Below are positions 1-9,063 of a DNA stretch of 30,483 nucleotides, piece after piece. A program made the translations under genes and the position numbers. The DNA is taken from IMG/VR virus record IMGVR_UViG_3300042311_000368, positions 1 through 30,483 of that record; one strand, 5' to 3'. A model generated the notes under the pieces. It saw only the letters and a program-made list of their open reading frames with translations, had not been told where the DNA came from and did not search any database. The stretch comes from a virus. Positions within the stretch are counted from its first letter, which is position 1, and each line of letters begins with the position of its first letter.

Positions 1-2117
1 CCTCCAGCATTTTGATTGTTTGCCGTGCCACCACTACCGTATAAATTAAACGATGGTGTTGCGCTAGGTTGTTGTGTTGAACTAGGAGCAGGAGGAGCAG
101 GAGTATTTCCACCGCCACCGCCACCACTACCAAATTGTGTACGTGAAATTTTCGCCACGTTTGCCAAACCGCCCGCCAATGCAATACCCGCTGATATTTG
201 TGCTTGTCCCGGAAACAAGTTGTTTGCCGGTGAAGCTAAAGCGGAGTTGACGGCTAAATAAGTTGATATTAACGCTTGACCAATTGAAGCGGTTTTATTT
301 ATTTGAAATGCTTTCTTTTGGCTCTTTTCGTCTTTACCAGCAGTTGCAGTAATTAAGTCAGCTAACGCCCCAAACGCATCACTTGCCATTTGTAGTTTAG
401 CGTTTTGAACTTCTTGTTCAGTTGCTATTTTCTTTGTTGCGCTTTCTTTGTCGATTGCGTTTAAATCAGCTTCTAATTTCTTTTTTAAAGCGATTTGTAA
501 TTCTGCATTTCCCTCTGCAGCTGTATATTCAGCATCGTATTTTTGTTGTAATACTAACTTTTCGTAATCTGCTTTTTCAAGCGTTAACTCTTGTAGTCTT
601 AAAAATTCAGAATCTTCTTTTGCTATTGCATCTGCAGTTGCTTTATCTTGAATTACTTTTAATTTTTCAAGTCTACTTTTTTCCGCATCAACATCTACTT
701 GAGTTAAATCACTTTGAAGTTTTTTAGTTGCTAATTTAATAAGTCCCTCATCGTCTCCAGCGATTGCAATTTGTTTATCGTAAGCTTCTTGTAATGCTAC
801 TTTTTTCTTTTCAGTTTCTGAAAGTGTTAATTCATTTTCAAGCGCAAATTTTGCGTCTTCAGTTTCAATGTATTTTGCGTTGGCTTGTTCTTGAATTTTT
901 TTAAGTTCTTCAGCGGTCTTTTTTGTCGAAGTTACTTTCTTTTTATCACCCTCTTCTTTAATCGTTACAAGTGTACCCTCTAATTGAGTCGCTTGGGTTG
1001 CAAATTTATTTGCTTCGGCATCTAAGGCTTTGATTCTTTTATCGGCTTCGGCTTGCGCTTCCTTACGATTCATTATCATTTGCGCACGTAATTCTGCAAC
1101 GGCTGTTTTTTCGCCTTTTAAAATTGCTGTTTTAGCATATTCTGCATATTGCAAAGCATCAAGTTCTACCTCCTGACTTGCTACAAAAGCATCTGCACTG
1201 GCTTTCGCTGACAACGCTCTAAACGCATCTGCTTTCGCTCTTAATGCTGAAACCTTAATATAAGTGTCTGCGTTCTTTGTGAATATTGCCTCCGCTTGAT
1301 TATAGTCTTTTGCTATTCCTAATGTGTCCCCAAATTTTTCGTTGTATAATTCAAGTGCTTTCTTTTTACTACCTACTCCTTTGCTTGCGTTTTCAAATGC
1401 TAATCCTACCTCGTCAACGTTTTGCTTTGCTTTGGAAAATGCATCTGCAGTTGCTTTGGTTGTTTCGTTTAAATCTTCTTGGGTGATTGTCGCTTCTTCT
1501 GTTTGGCTAGCAAAATAAGCAATAGCACCCACCACCGCAGTAAGCCCCGCAATAATAGCGATAATAGGCAAAGCGTTCATTGTCTTACCTAATACATTCG
1601 TCGCAACTGTTGCCCCCTCGGTAGCTACAATTTGCCCCTCTGTTACTACGATGTCAACTTCTTTTGCTGTGGTAAGTAATCCCAACTTTGAAGCGGCAGC
1701 AATAAACGAAGCTTTAATCTCTGTCATAGTATCACCTAAAGCACCCAATGAATTTAACGCATCACTAAGACCCGCAAGTGCTTGAAGTTTTACCAATGTT
1801 TCTGTAACCGCTTTTGATTCATCACCAAATAAAGCTTGCGCAGAAATCAAACCTTGAAAGCCCGCTATACCTACGCTTGTCGCTTTTCCTAAACCTTTGG
1901 CTAGATTCTCAGTTGCACTACCCGCAGTTGCTTCGATAGTTGCGTTAACGTCTTGCATTGTATCTTTTAATTCACCCGCTTTTTGTTGTAAGCGTTCAAT
2001 CAATGCTGGATCGGTTGCTTGTTGTAAAGCAATAGTTGTTTCACGTAATTCTTGACGAAGCGATTTTATCCCTGTGGTGTTTGTTCTTATTTCAACGTCT
2101 ATTACTTTGTCTGCCAT
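1..2117 (-). CDS. tail tape measure protein (C-terminus cut by window edge)
   Basis: Measures tail length during assembly and probably helps DNA pass into the host. About 705 residues can be read from the ATG at 2117 (protein begins MADKVIDVEIRT); the gene runs off the left edge without a stop. Visible layout: an N-terminal helical part, a hydrophobic stretch near residues 183-202 (PIIAIIAGLTAVVGAIAYF) of the kind tape measure proteins often carry, then a long Lys/Glu/Ala-rich heptad region from about 290 to 600 (coiled coil), then a Gly-rich segment (FGSGGGGGGN) and a Pro/Ser/Asn-rich tail. Repeated phrases such as 'LEKLKVIQDKA' and 'LEADLNAIDKE' suggest internal repeats in the coiled coil. 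It overlaps the upstream tail gene by 16 bases. The family call rests on composition, length and context, not on a catalytic motif. Confidence 0.85.
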   Translation of the reverse strand, partial: MADKVIDVEIRTNTTGIKSLRQELRETTIALQQATDPALIERLQQKAGELKDTMQDVNATIEATAGSATENLAKGLGKATSVGIAGFQGLISAQALFGDESKAVTETLVKLQALAGLSDALNSLGALGDTMTEIKASFIAAASKLGLLTTAKEVDIVVTEGQIVATEGATVATNVLGKTMNALPIIAIIAGLTAVVGAIAYFASQTEEATITQEDLNETTKATADAFSKAKQNVDEVGLAFENASKGVGSKKKALELYNEKFGDTLGIAKDYNQAEAIFTKNADTYIKVSALRAKADAFRALSAKASADAFVASQEVELDALQYAEYAKTAILKGEKTAVAELRAQMIMNRKEAQAEADKRIKALDAEANKFATQATQLEGTLVTIKEEGDKKKVTSTKKTAEELKKIQEQANAKYIETEDAKFALENELTLSETEKKKVALQEAYDKQIAIAGDDEGLIKLATKKLQSDLTQVDVDAEKSRLEKLKVIQDKATADAIAKEDSEFLRLQELTLEKADYEKLVLQQKYDAEYTAAEGNAELQIALKKKLEADLNAIDKESATKKIATEQEVQNAKLQMASDAFGALADLITATAGKDEKSQKKAFQINKTASIGQALISTYLAVNSALASPANNLFPGQAQISAGIALAGGLANVAKISRTQFGSGGGGGGNTPAPPAPSSTQQPSATPSFNLYGSGGTANNQNAG

Positions 2118-4894
2118 GATTCTATTATTATTGTGGTGTTCATTAGTAGCCCATCTGTTAAAGTTCCTGAAGAGTCTATTGTTCTTATCTCAACTGTAAA
2201 ATTGTTTATTCTACCTATTGAAATGAACCCTACAGTTGACTTTGCAAATTGAGCAACGCAAAGGACTTGACCTAAAAATACACCGTTTGGCGATGTTAAT
2301 TGATAGTGTCCTATATTGATTCTTGTAATCGTTAATCCGAATTGGTCAACTGCAATATCCATTGTAGGATTTGCAGTACCTACCTGAGTAACCAACGCCT
2401 TAAATAGAAATTTAGGCGAAAGTATTTCTTTGTTTCCTACAAAAAGATTATCGGTATAAAGACCGTCTTTTTGAACTACCTTATTATCTCCGATTATAAT
2501 TGCATTTTTAACCGTTCCTAATATTTGGTTTCCTTTTCCTAATACAATAACGTCACCGCTTGAACTATCGCTAGTCAAAGAATCGTAACGTTTTTTAATA
2601 ATGTCCTTTATTGGAACTTTTATGCCAGCATCGTTTTTGCTAGGTTTAGTTGGTTTAGGTATTCTAAACTTTGGTAGTGTTACTTCCTGGTCCACACTTA
2701 ACAACTCAAACTTTGTCGGTGCGTTACTGTTTGCATCGTAGTCAATAACTTTGTTTATTACCCAATAGGAACGGTCTAAATAGATTTTATCGTTTAATCT
2801 AAGGTTTGCTATGTCGAATGAATTAACGTTTAACATAACAGTGTACAGTTTACCGCTATTGATTTGGGCAACAGTTCGCCTCCAATAGGTATTCCCTAAA
2901 TTATTGTACGGAATAGTACCGTAGTTGTTATCAAAGTAGTAATCACACGCCCCAAAGTTCAAATCTTTGTTTGCGTTTACAGGCGCGTCAAAGTGTCCGA
3001 CGTATGGATATTCATTTACGCTTAAAAACTGCGTTGGTGTATCGTTAATTTGATAGTAACCGCATGGTAATTTTCCACCGTCAAAAACTATTCGTGGCAA
3101 TGTTTTAGGTTCGCTACCATTCACTCCAAACACAGTTGCACCAAATGGAGTTGAAAGGAAAGGAGACGCCCCAAAAATAACGTCTTTCTTAACTTCGTTT
3201 TTGATATACTCGTTGTCAAAAGTATATTGAACTTGACCATAAACCTCGTTCACGTTTTTAAGATAACCAACGTTTAACGCATCGGTGTCGCTTGCATAGG
3301 TTAATGTCAATTTCTTTGCCGTCAACTCAGGTAGGAATGTCAAAGTATGTGGTAACTCTTTACAAAGTTTGTTTGTGAAATCCTTTACGTTTCCGCTATC
3401 GTAGTATTTATCCCTAGTCATTAAGATAATGTCTTTTGGGTTGTCGATATTAGGAATGACAAACAGATTGAACAACGTGAAAATAGATTTTAGAAAGTCG
3501 CTTTGTTTAATGTTGGCGGGTATAAAATCATTCATCACAACAGGGAAACCAAACGCTAAACTTTCACCGCTAGGAATAACACGAATTTTAATTGAGTTTA
3601 CATTTACAATAAATTCAACGTTGGCGGGTGCATTATCGCTTACTCTAAAAAAAGACGGTACACTACTTAATTGAGTGAACATTTGTAACTCCAATACATC
3701 AGTAAAGGCTATGTCAGTCGCTGTTAAATTTAGGCTATTAATCCCACTTGAAATAATTGTGTCACCACTTGGTAAGTTTGCATAACCCGAAAAAGCAGAA
3801 TCTATAACAGTGTAACCACTTGGTGAAATGTAGCAAATAGGATTAACACTTTCTGCAAAAACCGCCACGTTACCCAAAGGAAATACGCCCCCGTTTGTAC
3901 ATTCAATTATAGGATTACTAGATATTTGACCGTTTAAATAAACAGATGAAGAACCCTCATTATTTCTAAATATCAATTCATAGTCAATCTCAATTTGATA
4001 TTCTAATTGATTAGGTACGTATAAATTAAATGGACTTGTGTACTGGCTTAAAGTTGGATTATAAATATTTTGGTCGTCCTTTATTTCGGTGTTAATATTT
4101 AGCTTTGTGTAAGTCGCAAAACCGCCAACTGAAAAACCGTCAATCTCTTGTGATGTTGTTTCCTCTGCAATAACTTCCGCTTCGACTTGCACCGCTTCGC
4201 TTATCTTTGACTTACCACCGTTGTAAGGAATAAGCATTTTATCAATACCGATTGATTGCATTTCGTCTAACTGATACGAATAACCAGCATTCGAGAAAAT
4301 ACGGTTAAGATACTGCCAAACATAAACGGCGGGTTTCATTTCCGTAAGGTTGTACTGCGCATCGTCTGTGATTGGTAACACATATTTATAACCGTCTTCT
4401 TTAACATGGTCGTAACTTGCAATAACATCACTCGCTTGATATGTGTGGTTTAAGTCGCTAAAATCTAAGTCAGTCAACAACTTACTACCTATGTCGGTAA
4501 ACAATTCTGAAACGGTATCTTTCACGGTAACAGTGTACATGATTTGCTCATCGTTACCTATGCCAGTCGAAATCTTTTCTACATCGATTAACTGAATGAT
4601 TGCATTGTCCAATACTATCTCACCGTCTTGCTCAATTAAACACGCTTGTTTAGTGTTGATATTAAATTCAAGTGTTACAGCGTTAACATCAAAGATATTA
4701 TCAAAGACTAGGTTATTGTGTTTCGTTCCTACAATTTTAATCGACTTACTGAAAGAACCCGTTTTGCTCGTTAAGTCCCTAACATCTGACACGCCAAAAT
4801 TCAAAGGCACTACAACATTTTCGGCAACCTCTAAATAATCGTTTATACCTACATTGAAGAAATCCCCTATTAATCTAATTCTAGTTACCGTCAT
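2102..4894 (-). CDS. large tail/baseplate-like structural protein, 930 aa
   Basis: No enzyme motif is visible. The protein is rich in beta-forming residues throughout, with a short helical stretch near residues 200-220 (PAVYVWQYLNRIFSNAGY). A Pro/Lys linker (PKFRIPKPTKPSKNDAG, about residue 740-757) separates a C-terminal beta-rich domain of about 170 residues containing a 'NAIIIGDNKVV' segment, reminiscent of repeats in phage appendage proteins. Large proteins of this kind lie beside the tape measure gene in Bacteroidetes siphoviruses and are probably baseplate or tail-tip components; that role is inferred. The start ATG overlaps the stop of the previous gene (ATGA), and the stop lies inside the tape measure start region, so the three tail genes look translationally coupled. 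Confidence 0.7.
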   Translation of the reverse strand: MTVTRIRLIGDFFNVGINDYLEVAENVVVPLNFGVSDVRDLTSKTGSFSKSIKIVGTKHNNLVFDNIFDVNAVTLEFNINTKQACLIEQDGEIVLDNAIIQLIDVEKISTGIGNDEQIMYTVTVKDTVSELFTDIGSKLLTDLDFSDLNHTYQASDVIASYDHVKEDGYKYVLPITDDAQYNLTEMKPAVYVWQYLNRIFSNAGYSYQLDEMQSIGIDKMLIPYNGGKSKISEAVQVEAEVIAEETTSQEIDGFSVGGFATYTKLNINTEIKDDQNIYNPTLSQYTSPFNLYVPNQLEYQIEIDYELIFRNNEGSSSVYLNGQISSNPIIECTNGGVFPLGNVAVFAESVNPICYISPSGYTVIDSAFSGYANLPSGDTIISSGINSLNLTATDIAFTDVLELQMFTQLSSVPSFFRVSDNAPANVEFIVNVNSIKIRVIPSGESLAFGFPVVMNDFIPANIKQSDFLKSIFTLFNLFVIPNIDNPKDIILMTRDKYYDSGNVKDFTNKLCKELPHTLTFLPELTAKKLTLTYASDTDALNVGYLKNVNEVYGQVQYTFDNEYIKNEVKKDVIFGASPFLSTPFGATVFGVNGSEPKTLPRIVFDGGKLPCGYYQINDTPTQFLSVNEYPYVGHFDAPVNANKDLNFGACDYYFDNNYGTIPYNNLGNTYWRRTVAQINSGKLYTVMLNVNSFDIANLRLNDKIYLDRSYWVINKVIDYDANSNAPTKFELLSVDQEVTLPKFRIPKPTKPSKNDAGIKVPIKDIIKKRYDSLTSDSSSGDVIVLGKGNQILGTVKNAIIIGDNKVVQKDGLYTDNLFVGNKEILSPKFLFKALVTQVGTANPTMDIAVDQFGLTITRINIGHYQLTSPNGVFLGQVLCVAQFAKSTVGFISIGRINNFTVEIRTIDSSGTLTDGLLMNTTIIIESWQTK

Positions 4895-6330
4895 GCGTTG
4901 ATTGGATTTTGTACTGCGTAACGTACATTTATAGTTTTACGGATTAGATTTCCGTTTTTAGATCGTTCAACGTCGTAACCGCTTTCAGTAACTTGACACG
5001 CAAAATAATCGTTACCAACTTTTAAAAACACATACCCACTTGTCATTAATTGCTCAAAGTAAACGCTTTCAGCATCGGTCATAAAGTTAGTGTTTAATGT
5101 CAATTCTTTGGTGTTATCCACGTGGTAGGTAGTAGTGCCACTTTCCCAAGTGTTAAACGTTACAAGTCCAGCGTAAACGTTTCCAAATTGTTTATTGTAA
5201 GTCAATCGGTTAACTTGACCTTTTTCATACGCACGCAGTTGCATAGCGAAATTGGCGAACGTTCCTAACCTATCCATGAAAACTATTTCGTAGTCCTCAA
5301 TGTTGCAACGTTTATCAATTTTGTAGGTTATTATTTCGCTTACAGGGGTGTTTGCTGTATTTGTTAAATAAACGTTTACTATGCTTGCATTTGCTTTAAC
5401 GATTGGCAACGTTCCTGAATCAAGTGTTAACGTTCCCATGTTACCCAAACCGCTTGCAATTTGAACAATACCTTGGGCAGTTGTGCAATTGATTGTACGA
5501 TATGCTATGTCGCCTAAGTCATTCTCGAAAGTCACTCTAAAAGTCTTTAGTTGATAATCGTTCCAAAACGCCAACCAATTATCTTGATTAGGGTTCTGTT
5601 TTACGATTCGTGGCATATCGGTAAGAAACTTTCCAACTGGGGAAATACTCAAACCAAATTGCTCACCCGTCCACGCATTCATTTGTTTCAACTCAATCGC
5701 TAAGTTGGCAGTCGTTTTATTCGTTTGGCTTGTAAGGTTTAAGAAACGAGATTTACGATTATCAGCGTAGTACATTTTCCCTGGTGTTGCACCGCCCGAA
5801 CCAATCCACGGCAATTGAGTAACCACCGTATAATTGTCAGGTTCTATTGTAACCGTAAACAAACCGTTTAACGCATCTCTAAAATCATTGTAGGTAGCGT
5901 TTAGTTCAACTCTTACTTGGTCACCAACGGCAAAAGGGTGAGGCGTTACGTTTGGCGTTTGATTGAAACCTGTTAAACCACTATTAAAAATATAATCGTC
6001 AAAGTTCCACGCAACAATGTACTCCTCTCCAAATTTAATATCAAACTTTAAATAATGTTCTGGGGCGTTTTGAACATCGGAGTTTTGAAACGGATTGTGA
6101 GCGCTAAGGAAATTTTGAACGTCTCTTGAAATATCTATTTCTGCGTAACCGTCAACAGGTCTTGGTGCGTATTTCTTTTCAAATAACTTATCACTTGTCC
6201 CAGCTTTAAACACCTCAACAATGTATCTAAATGCTTTCTCGTTTACATTTGTACTACTCAAATACCAACGCAAAGGATTGTACCCCGCGCTTAGTGTGCT
6301 TTGATTTGTACTTTCAATCGTTATTGCCAT
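4891..6330 (-). CDS. tail-associated structural protein, 479 aa
   Basis: No recognised catalytic motif. The N-terminus (MAITIESTNQSTLSAGYNPL) followed by alternating hydrophobic/polar beta strands and many Asn, Thr and Tyr residues fits a virion structural protein; a fibronectin-like or other beta-sandwich fold at the N-terminus is possible. It sits between the terminase large subunit and the 930-residue tail protein, overlapping the latter by ATGA. Its closest known type is the unnamed proteins near tape measure genes in Bacteroidetes phages, so a distal tail or baseplate role is inferred from place only. Confidence 0.6.
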   Translation of the reverse strand: MAITIESTNQSTLSAGYNPLRWYLSSTNVNEKAFRYIVEVFKAGTSDKLFEKKYAPRPVDGYAEIDISRDVQNFLSAHNPFQNSDVQNAPEHYLKFDIKFGEEYIVAWNFDDYIFNSGLTGFNQTPNVTPHPFAVGDQVRVELNATYNDFRDALNGLFTVTIEPDNYTVVTQLPWIGSGGATPGKMYYADNRKSRFLNLTSQTNKTTANLAIELKQMNAWTGEQFGLSISPVGKFLTDMPRIVKQNPNQDNWLAFWNDYQLKTFRVTFENDLGDIAYRTINCTTAQGIVQIASGLGNMGTLTLDSGTLPIVKANASIVNVYLTNTANTPVSEIITYKIDKRCNIEDYEIVFMDRLGTFANFAMQLRAYEKGQVNRLTYNKQFGNVYAGLVTFNTWESGTTTYHVDNTKELTLNTNFMTDAESVYFEQLMTSGYVFLKVGNDYFACQVTESGYDVERSKNGNLIRKTINVRYAVQNPINA

Positions 6331-6351
6331 ACTTAAAATAGGATTTTATTC

Positions 6352-7542
6352 TTACATGTCCATTGAAAAAGATTCGCCAATGTCGGTGCTTGAATAACTA
6401 TCCACCCACAAATTAGCGTAACGTATCGCATCCATCGCATCGTCAAACAGTTTGAGCGGTTCTTCCGTTTGCACCCCGTTAATTTTTCTATATCTGTATT
6501 TCTTATTCTCACGAATAATATTGGAACTATCAGAATGTACAAAGACTTTCTTTTGCTTGAGTTTGTCTAGACCGCTTTTAACGTTCTTGTTGGCGTTCAA
6601 AACATAGTAACCAGCGTTTCTAATGTCTTGTATCATTTCGGGCCTAGCGTAGTCAGCAATTATCTCAATGCTGTTTTCAATACCTTTGCTTTGCATTAAG
6701 CTAACGAGTTGCCCACTTGTTAAACCCTCACGGTAAATTATTTCTTCGACAAAGATTTCATCTTCAAAATACCAAACCTTACACAATGCGGTTGGATGGA
6801 CAAAACCAAAATCCAATCCATAGCAATACGTTTGGAAACGCTCGGGCTTTTTATCCACTTGTTCCCAAATCTCAAAGATAGATTCTTGCAGTTGTCCAAT
6901 TTCCCCAAGTCCATACACTTGCCACCAGTTCCACCAATAACCCTTGTTTCCGCTTTTCTCTTCCTTTTCTGCTTTGGCTTTCCTTAGCATTAAATCTTTA
7001 AATATCCTTTGCGGTATCGCCTCGTTATCTTTGTAGGTTAATTTAATGAAGTCAACTTCTTTTTGTGGTAGTATTTCGGTGTGCGCCCAAAATTCCATGT
7101 CAGCATTAAAGTCCATCCAAACCTCTTCGCTTCGTATCATTAAGGCATCCGCTATTTCGTAGTCGATATGGTTCGCCTCGTTTAAAAATAAGATTTGGCG
7201 TTTACCACTTGCTTTGGCTTTTCCGACGGTGTCAAATGATTTGAATTGGATTTTAGAGCCGTTGCTCAATGTGTAGATTAAACTTGAAGCGTTCCAGCTC
7301 GTATCGTTCCATCGTCCCTCGTCAATTAGAAAGTTAATAAAAATATCTAGCGCCCCCTCTTTTACGGCGGTTAATGTTTCGGCAACCACTGTTATTCTTA
7401 TTCGTGGTGTTTCAAGTCCTTTGTCGTAAAGTATTGGAACGATACCGAAAGTCTTACCGCTACTCGTAGAGCCTTGAATAATCTTAATAGGCTGTTTTAA
7501 GGCTAACATTTTCCTAAGTGCTGTGGTAACCTCAAAAGCCAT
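6352..7542 (-). CDS. terL: terminase large subunit
   Basis: ATP-driven motor and headful/site nuclease that packages DNA through the portal into the prohead. Visible motifs: Walker A GSTSSGKT (residues 24-31), Walker B ILFLNE (117-122) with the catalytic Glu, and a C-terminal RNase H-like nuclease with acidic residues Asp244 (GLDFG), Asp297 (IADYARP) and Asp367/368/371 (LFDDAMDAIRYA). The 396-residue length is normal for PBSX-type (Terminase_3) large subunits. Start ATG 7542 lies one base after the stop of a 56-codon gene. It is next to the small subunit but about 18.5 kb from the portal gene, an unusual separation. Confidence 0.95.
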   Translation of the reverse strand: MAFEVTTALRKMLALKQPIKIIQGSTSSGKTFGIVPILYDKGLETPRIRITVVAETLTAVKEGALDIFINFLIDEGRWNDTSWNASSLIYTLSNGSKIQFKSFDTVGKAKASGKRQILFLNEANHIDYEIADALMIRSEEVWMDFNADMEFWAHTEILPQKEVDFIKLTYKDNEAIPQRIFKDLMLRKAKAEKEEKSGNKGYWWNWWQVYGLGEIGQLQESIFEIWEQVDKKPERFQTYCYGLDFGFVHPTALCKVWYFEDEIFVEEIIYREGLTSGQLVSLMQSKGIENSIEIIADYARPEMIQDIRNAGYYVLNANKNVKSGLDKLKQKKVFVHSDSSNIIRENKKYRYRKINGVQTEEPLKLFDDAMDAIRYANLWVDSYSSTDIGESFSMDM

Positions 7543-7543
7543 A

Positions 7544-7714
7544 CTAATCGATTTTAAATTTCTTTAATTTCTTTTTTAGCCTTTTATTTTCACTTTCTAA
7601 AAAACCTATTCTAAATTTTAAAGAACTATTTTCAACTAATGCTTTATGAAATTGGAAGTATTCACCTTCGCGCCTAACGTTAGTATAGTAATCATATTTA
7701 GTTATTTTATCCAT
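7544..7714 (-). CDS. small basic coiled-coil protein, 56 aa
   Basis: Unrecognised. The ATG at 7714 reads MDKITKYDYYTNVRREGEYF and the frame ends in TAG at 7544, filling the gap between the terminase subunits exactly: its start is one base after the stop of the small subunit and its stop one base before the start of the large subunit. The C-terminal half (NKRLKKKLKKFKID) is highly basic and helical, so it could touch DNA or a terminase partner. That is inference from place and charge. Confidence 0.7.
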   Translation of the reverse strand: MDKITKYDYYTNVRREGEYFQFHKALVENSSLKFRIGFLESENKRLKKKLKKFKID

Positions 7715-7715
7715 A

Positions 7716-8099
7716 CTAATCTATTTTAAATACTCTAGGTTCTGATTTAATCGTGTGTTCTATTTTAGTACCCCAAACATTCGCGCGAAGTTTAGATAAG
7801 ACGAATTTAAGCGTATCAGCTTTGAGTCTATCTCTAGCGATTGAGTTACTACCTAAGTTTACCGTACCATCAACTAAAATATCTTTCTTGTCATTCATTG
7901 ATATTTGAACTAGCAAATCTTCAAGGTAATCAAGTTGCTTCTCGCGTGCGCGCGCGTAACGGTCAGTACGTTCAACAGTTTTATTCTTATACTCAAAGAA
8001 ATAACCCCTATCAACTTTATGTTTAGGGCAAATAATAGAGAGACCTTCCCAAGTACCCTCTATTTCTTTACATATCGCTTCAAACTGTTCTTCGGTCAT
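7716..8099 (-). CDS. terS: terminase small subunit
   Basis: DNA-recognition subunit of the packaging motor. The 127-residue protein has an N-terminal part with a Cys/Lys-rich segment (IICPKHKVDRGYFF), a long helix (RYARAREKQLDYLEDLL) and a C-terminal segment with the pattern ARDRLKADTLKFVLSKLRA followed by WGTK, which matches the end of Sf6 gp1-like small terminases (family pattern roughly R-L-x-x-D-T-x-K-W-x-x-x-K-L). It directly precedes the large subunit, with one small gene between. Its ATG overlaps the previous stop as TAATG. The DNA for residues YARARE contains an odd CG-alternating tract (see findings). Confidence 0.8.
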   Translation of the reverse strand: MTEEQFEAICKEIEGTWEGLSIICPKHKVDRGYFFEYKNKTVERTDRYARAREKQLDYLEDLLVQISMNDKKDILVDGTVNLGSNSIARDRLKADTLKFVLSKLRANVWGTKIEHTIKSEPRVFKID

Positions 8100-8380
8100 T
8101 ACTCCTCAATTTGTTCGATAAACGCTTTCTTACTTGTCGCTTTGATGTTTGGGAAACGCTCACGTAATTCGTTCAATGTGAAATCTGCGTAACTATCAGC
8201 TACTAATCCGTTGTTTTCTTCTTTCGGTGTTTCTGTTTCCTCCTCAAACATAAATGCAAACTCTTTGATGTTTACCCAATGATTAGGATTAACTTCTGCG
8301 GTGTTAATTTGGATTTTTCCGATTGCTCTTGAATTTACTGTTACGATACAGTTTTCAAATTCTTCTTTAAATTTTGCCAT
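8099..8380 (-). CDS. hypothetical protein with possible HeH/LEM-like C-terminus, 93 aa
   Basis: Function unknown. The N-terminal part (FENCIVTVNSRAIGKIQINT) looks like a small beta domain found as a small unnamed protein in other Bacteroidetes phages. The acidic middle (EEETETPKEENN) looks like a linker. The end (LNELRERFPNIKATSKKAFI) resembles the short two-helix HeH/LEM motif. It sits between the sigma-like gene and the terminase small subunit, overlapping both (14 bases and TAATG). A DNA-binding or capsid-accessory role is possible but not shown. Confidence 0.6.
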   Translation of the reverse strand: MAKFKEEFENCIVTVNSRAIGKIQINTAEVNPNHWVNIKEFAFMFEEETETPKEENNGLVADSYADFTLNELRERFPNIKATSKKAFIEQIEE

Positions 8381-8900
8381 GGTTTCTTATTTCTTGTTTC
8401 ATTTCATTTATTAAATCATTCGCTGTTTGCTTGCTTAGATTGAAGTATTTAGCGAAATCCCTTACTGTCCTGTATCTCTTTATGAAATACGCTTCAAAGA
8501 TAATCTTTTTTATGCTACATTTCAAATTTAGCCTATACGCTTCGATTTGTGCTTTTTGGCTGTTACGCTTAATGTCGTGTTCTATCTCTAATAGGATATT
8601 ATTTTCTTCTTGTCTTTCGATACCTATCAACTCCGAATGCCTTTCTTTGAACTGGTAATTCGTTACGCTGTTTTGTTTGCAAATTTCTAGGTTTATCTTA
8701 CTAAAAAAATAAGATTGCAGTTGTCCGACTGTTTCGATTTTATCCTTACATTTTAGCACGTGAATATACGCTTCACTAATTACAATCTCAGGATCAAAAT
8801 TTCTTTTTTTTCGTCGCACAAAGTCGCTAGCAACTTTTAAAAGTAACTGATAATTTTCATTTACGTAGTTATCAATTTGTGACTTTTGCATACCATTCAT
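8367..8900 (-). CDS. sigma-70-like RNA polymerase factor, probable late regulator
   Basis: Read from ATG 8900 (MNGMQKSQIDNYVNENYQLL), 177 residues. The N-terminal half (YQLLLKVASDFVRRKK, then DPEIVISEAYIHVLKCKDKI) follows the region 2 pattern of sigma-70 factors, where a helix pair binds the polymerase clamp. The C-terminal part (VRDFAKYFNLSKQTANDLIN) is a clear helix-turn-helix like region 4. The frame is open upstream to another ATG at 8960, but that start would overlap the preceding gene by 89 bases and adds a non-homologous-looking Cys/Val stretch, so 8900 (or 8891) is preferred. Its place directly ahead of the terminase and tail genes suggests late-gene activation; this is inference. Confidence 0.65.
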   Translation of the reverse strand: MNGMQKSQIDNYVNENYQLLLKVASDFVRRKKRNFDPEIVISEAYIHVLKCKDKIETVGQLQSYFFSKINLEICKQNSVTNYQFKERHSELIGIERQEENNILLEIEHDIKRNSQKAQIEAYRLNLKCSIKKIIFEAYFIKRYRTVRDFAKYFNLSKQTANDLINEMKQEIRNHGKI

Positions 8901-9063
8901 TAAACTGTACACGCTTAATTTTTCGCTTTGTCTTACTACACATACAGTAATATTCAGCATCGCTATTATACGCCAAAAAGATACGCTGACAAGTCAACAT
9001 ATCCTTTTTACTGTCACTTGGGTGCGTAGTCCAAGTATCAATCTCGCTCTGCAATAGAATCAT
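8872..9063 (-). CDS. small Cys-containing protein, 63 aa
   Basis: Unrecognised. Three cysteines (TCQ, then YYCMC) and a basic stretch (SKTKRKIKRVQFNEWY) could form a small metal-binding or nucleic-acid-binding fold. It overlaps the upstream membrane protein gene by 26 bases and the sigma-like gene by 29 bases, which supports translational coupling in one message. The C-x-x-I-F-xx-Y pattern near residue 25-30 recurs in small unnamed Bacteroidetes phage proteins, as far as I can recall; low certainty on any role. Confidence 0.6.
   Translation of the reverse strand: MILLQSEIDTWTTHPSDSKKDMLTCQRIFLAYNSDAEYYCMCSKTKRKIKRVQFNEWYAKVTN

Noticed and set aside
422-727. Leu-rich plus-strand frame of 101 codons
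   Set aside because: Antisense to the coiled-coil of the tape measure; Leu richness comes from complementary Lys/Glu codons.
2102-2117. Programmed frameshift joining the 930-aa protein and the tape measure
   Set aside because: No slippery heptamer seen; a plain stop and an ATG in the overlap explain it.
6333-6542. Minus-strand frame of 69 codons
   Set aside because: Out-of-frame overlap with the 3' end of the terminase large subunit.
8901-8960. Longer start of the sigma-like gene
   Set aside because: Would overlap the 63-aa gene by 89 bases and adds a stretch without sigma-like pattern.
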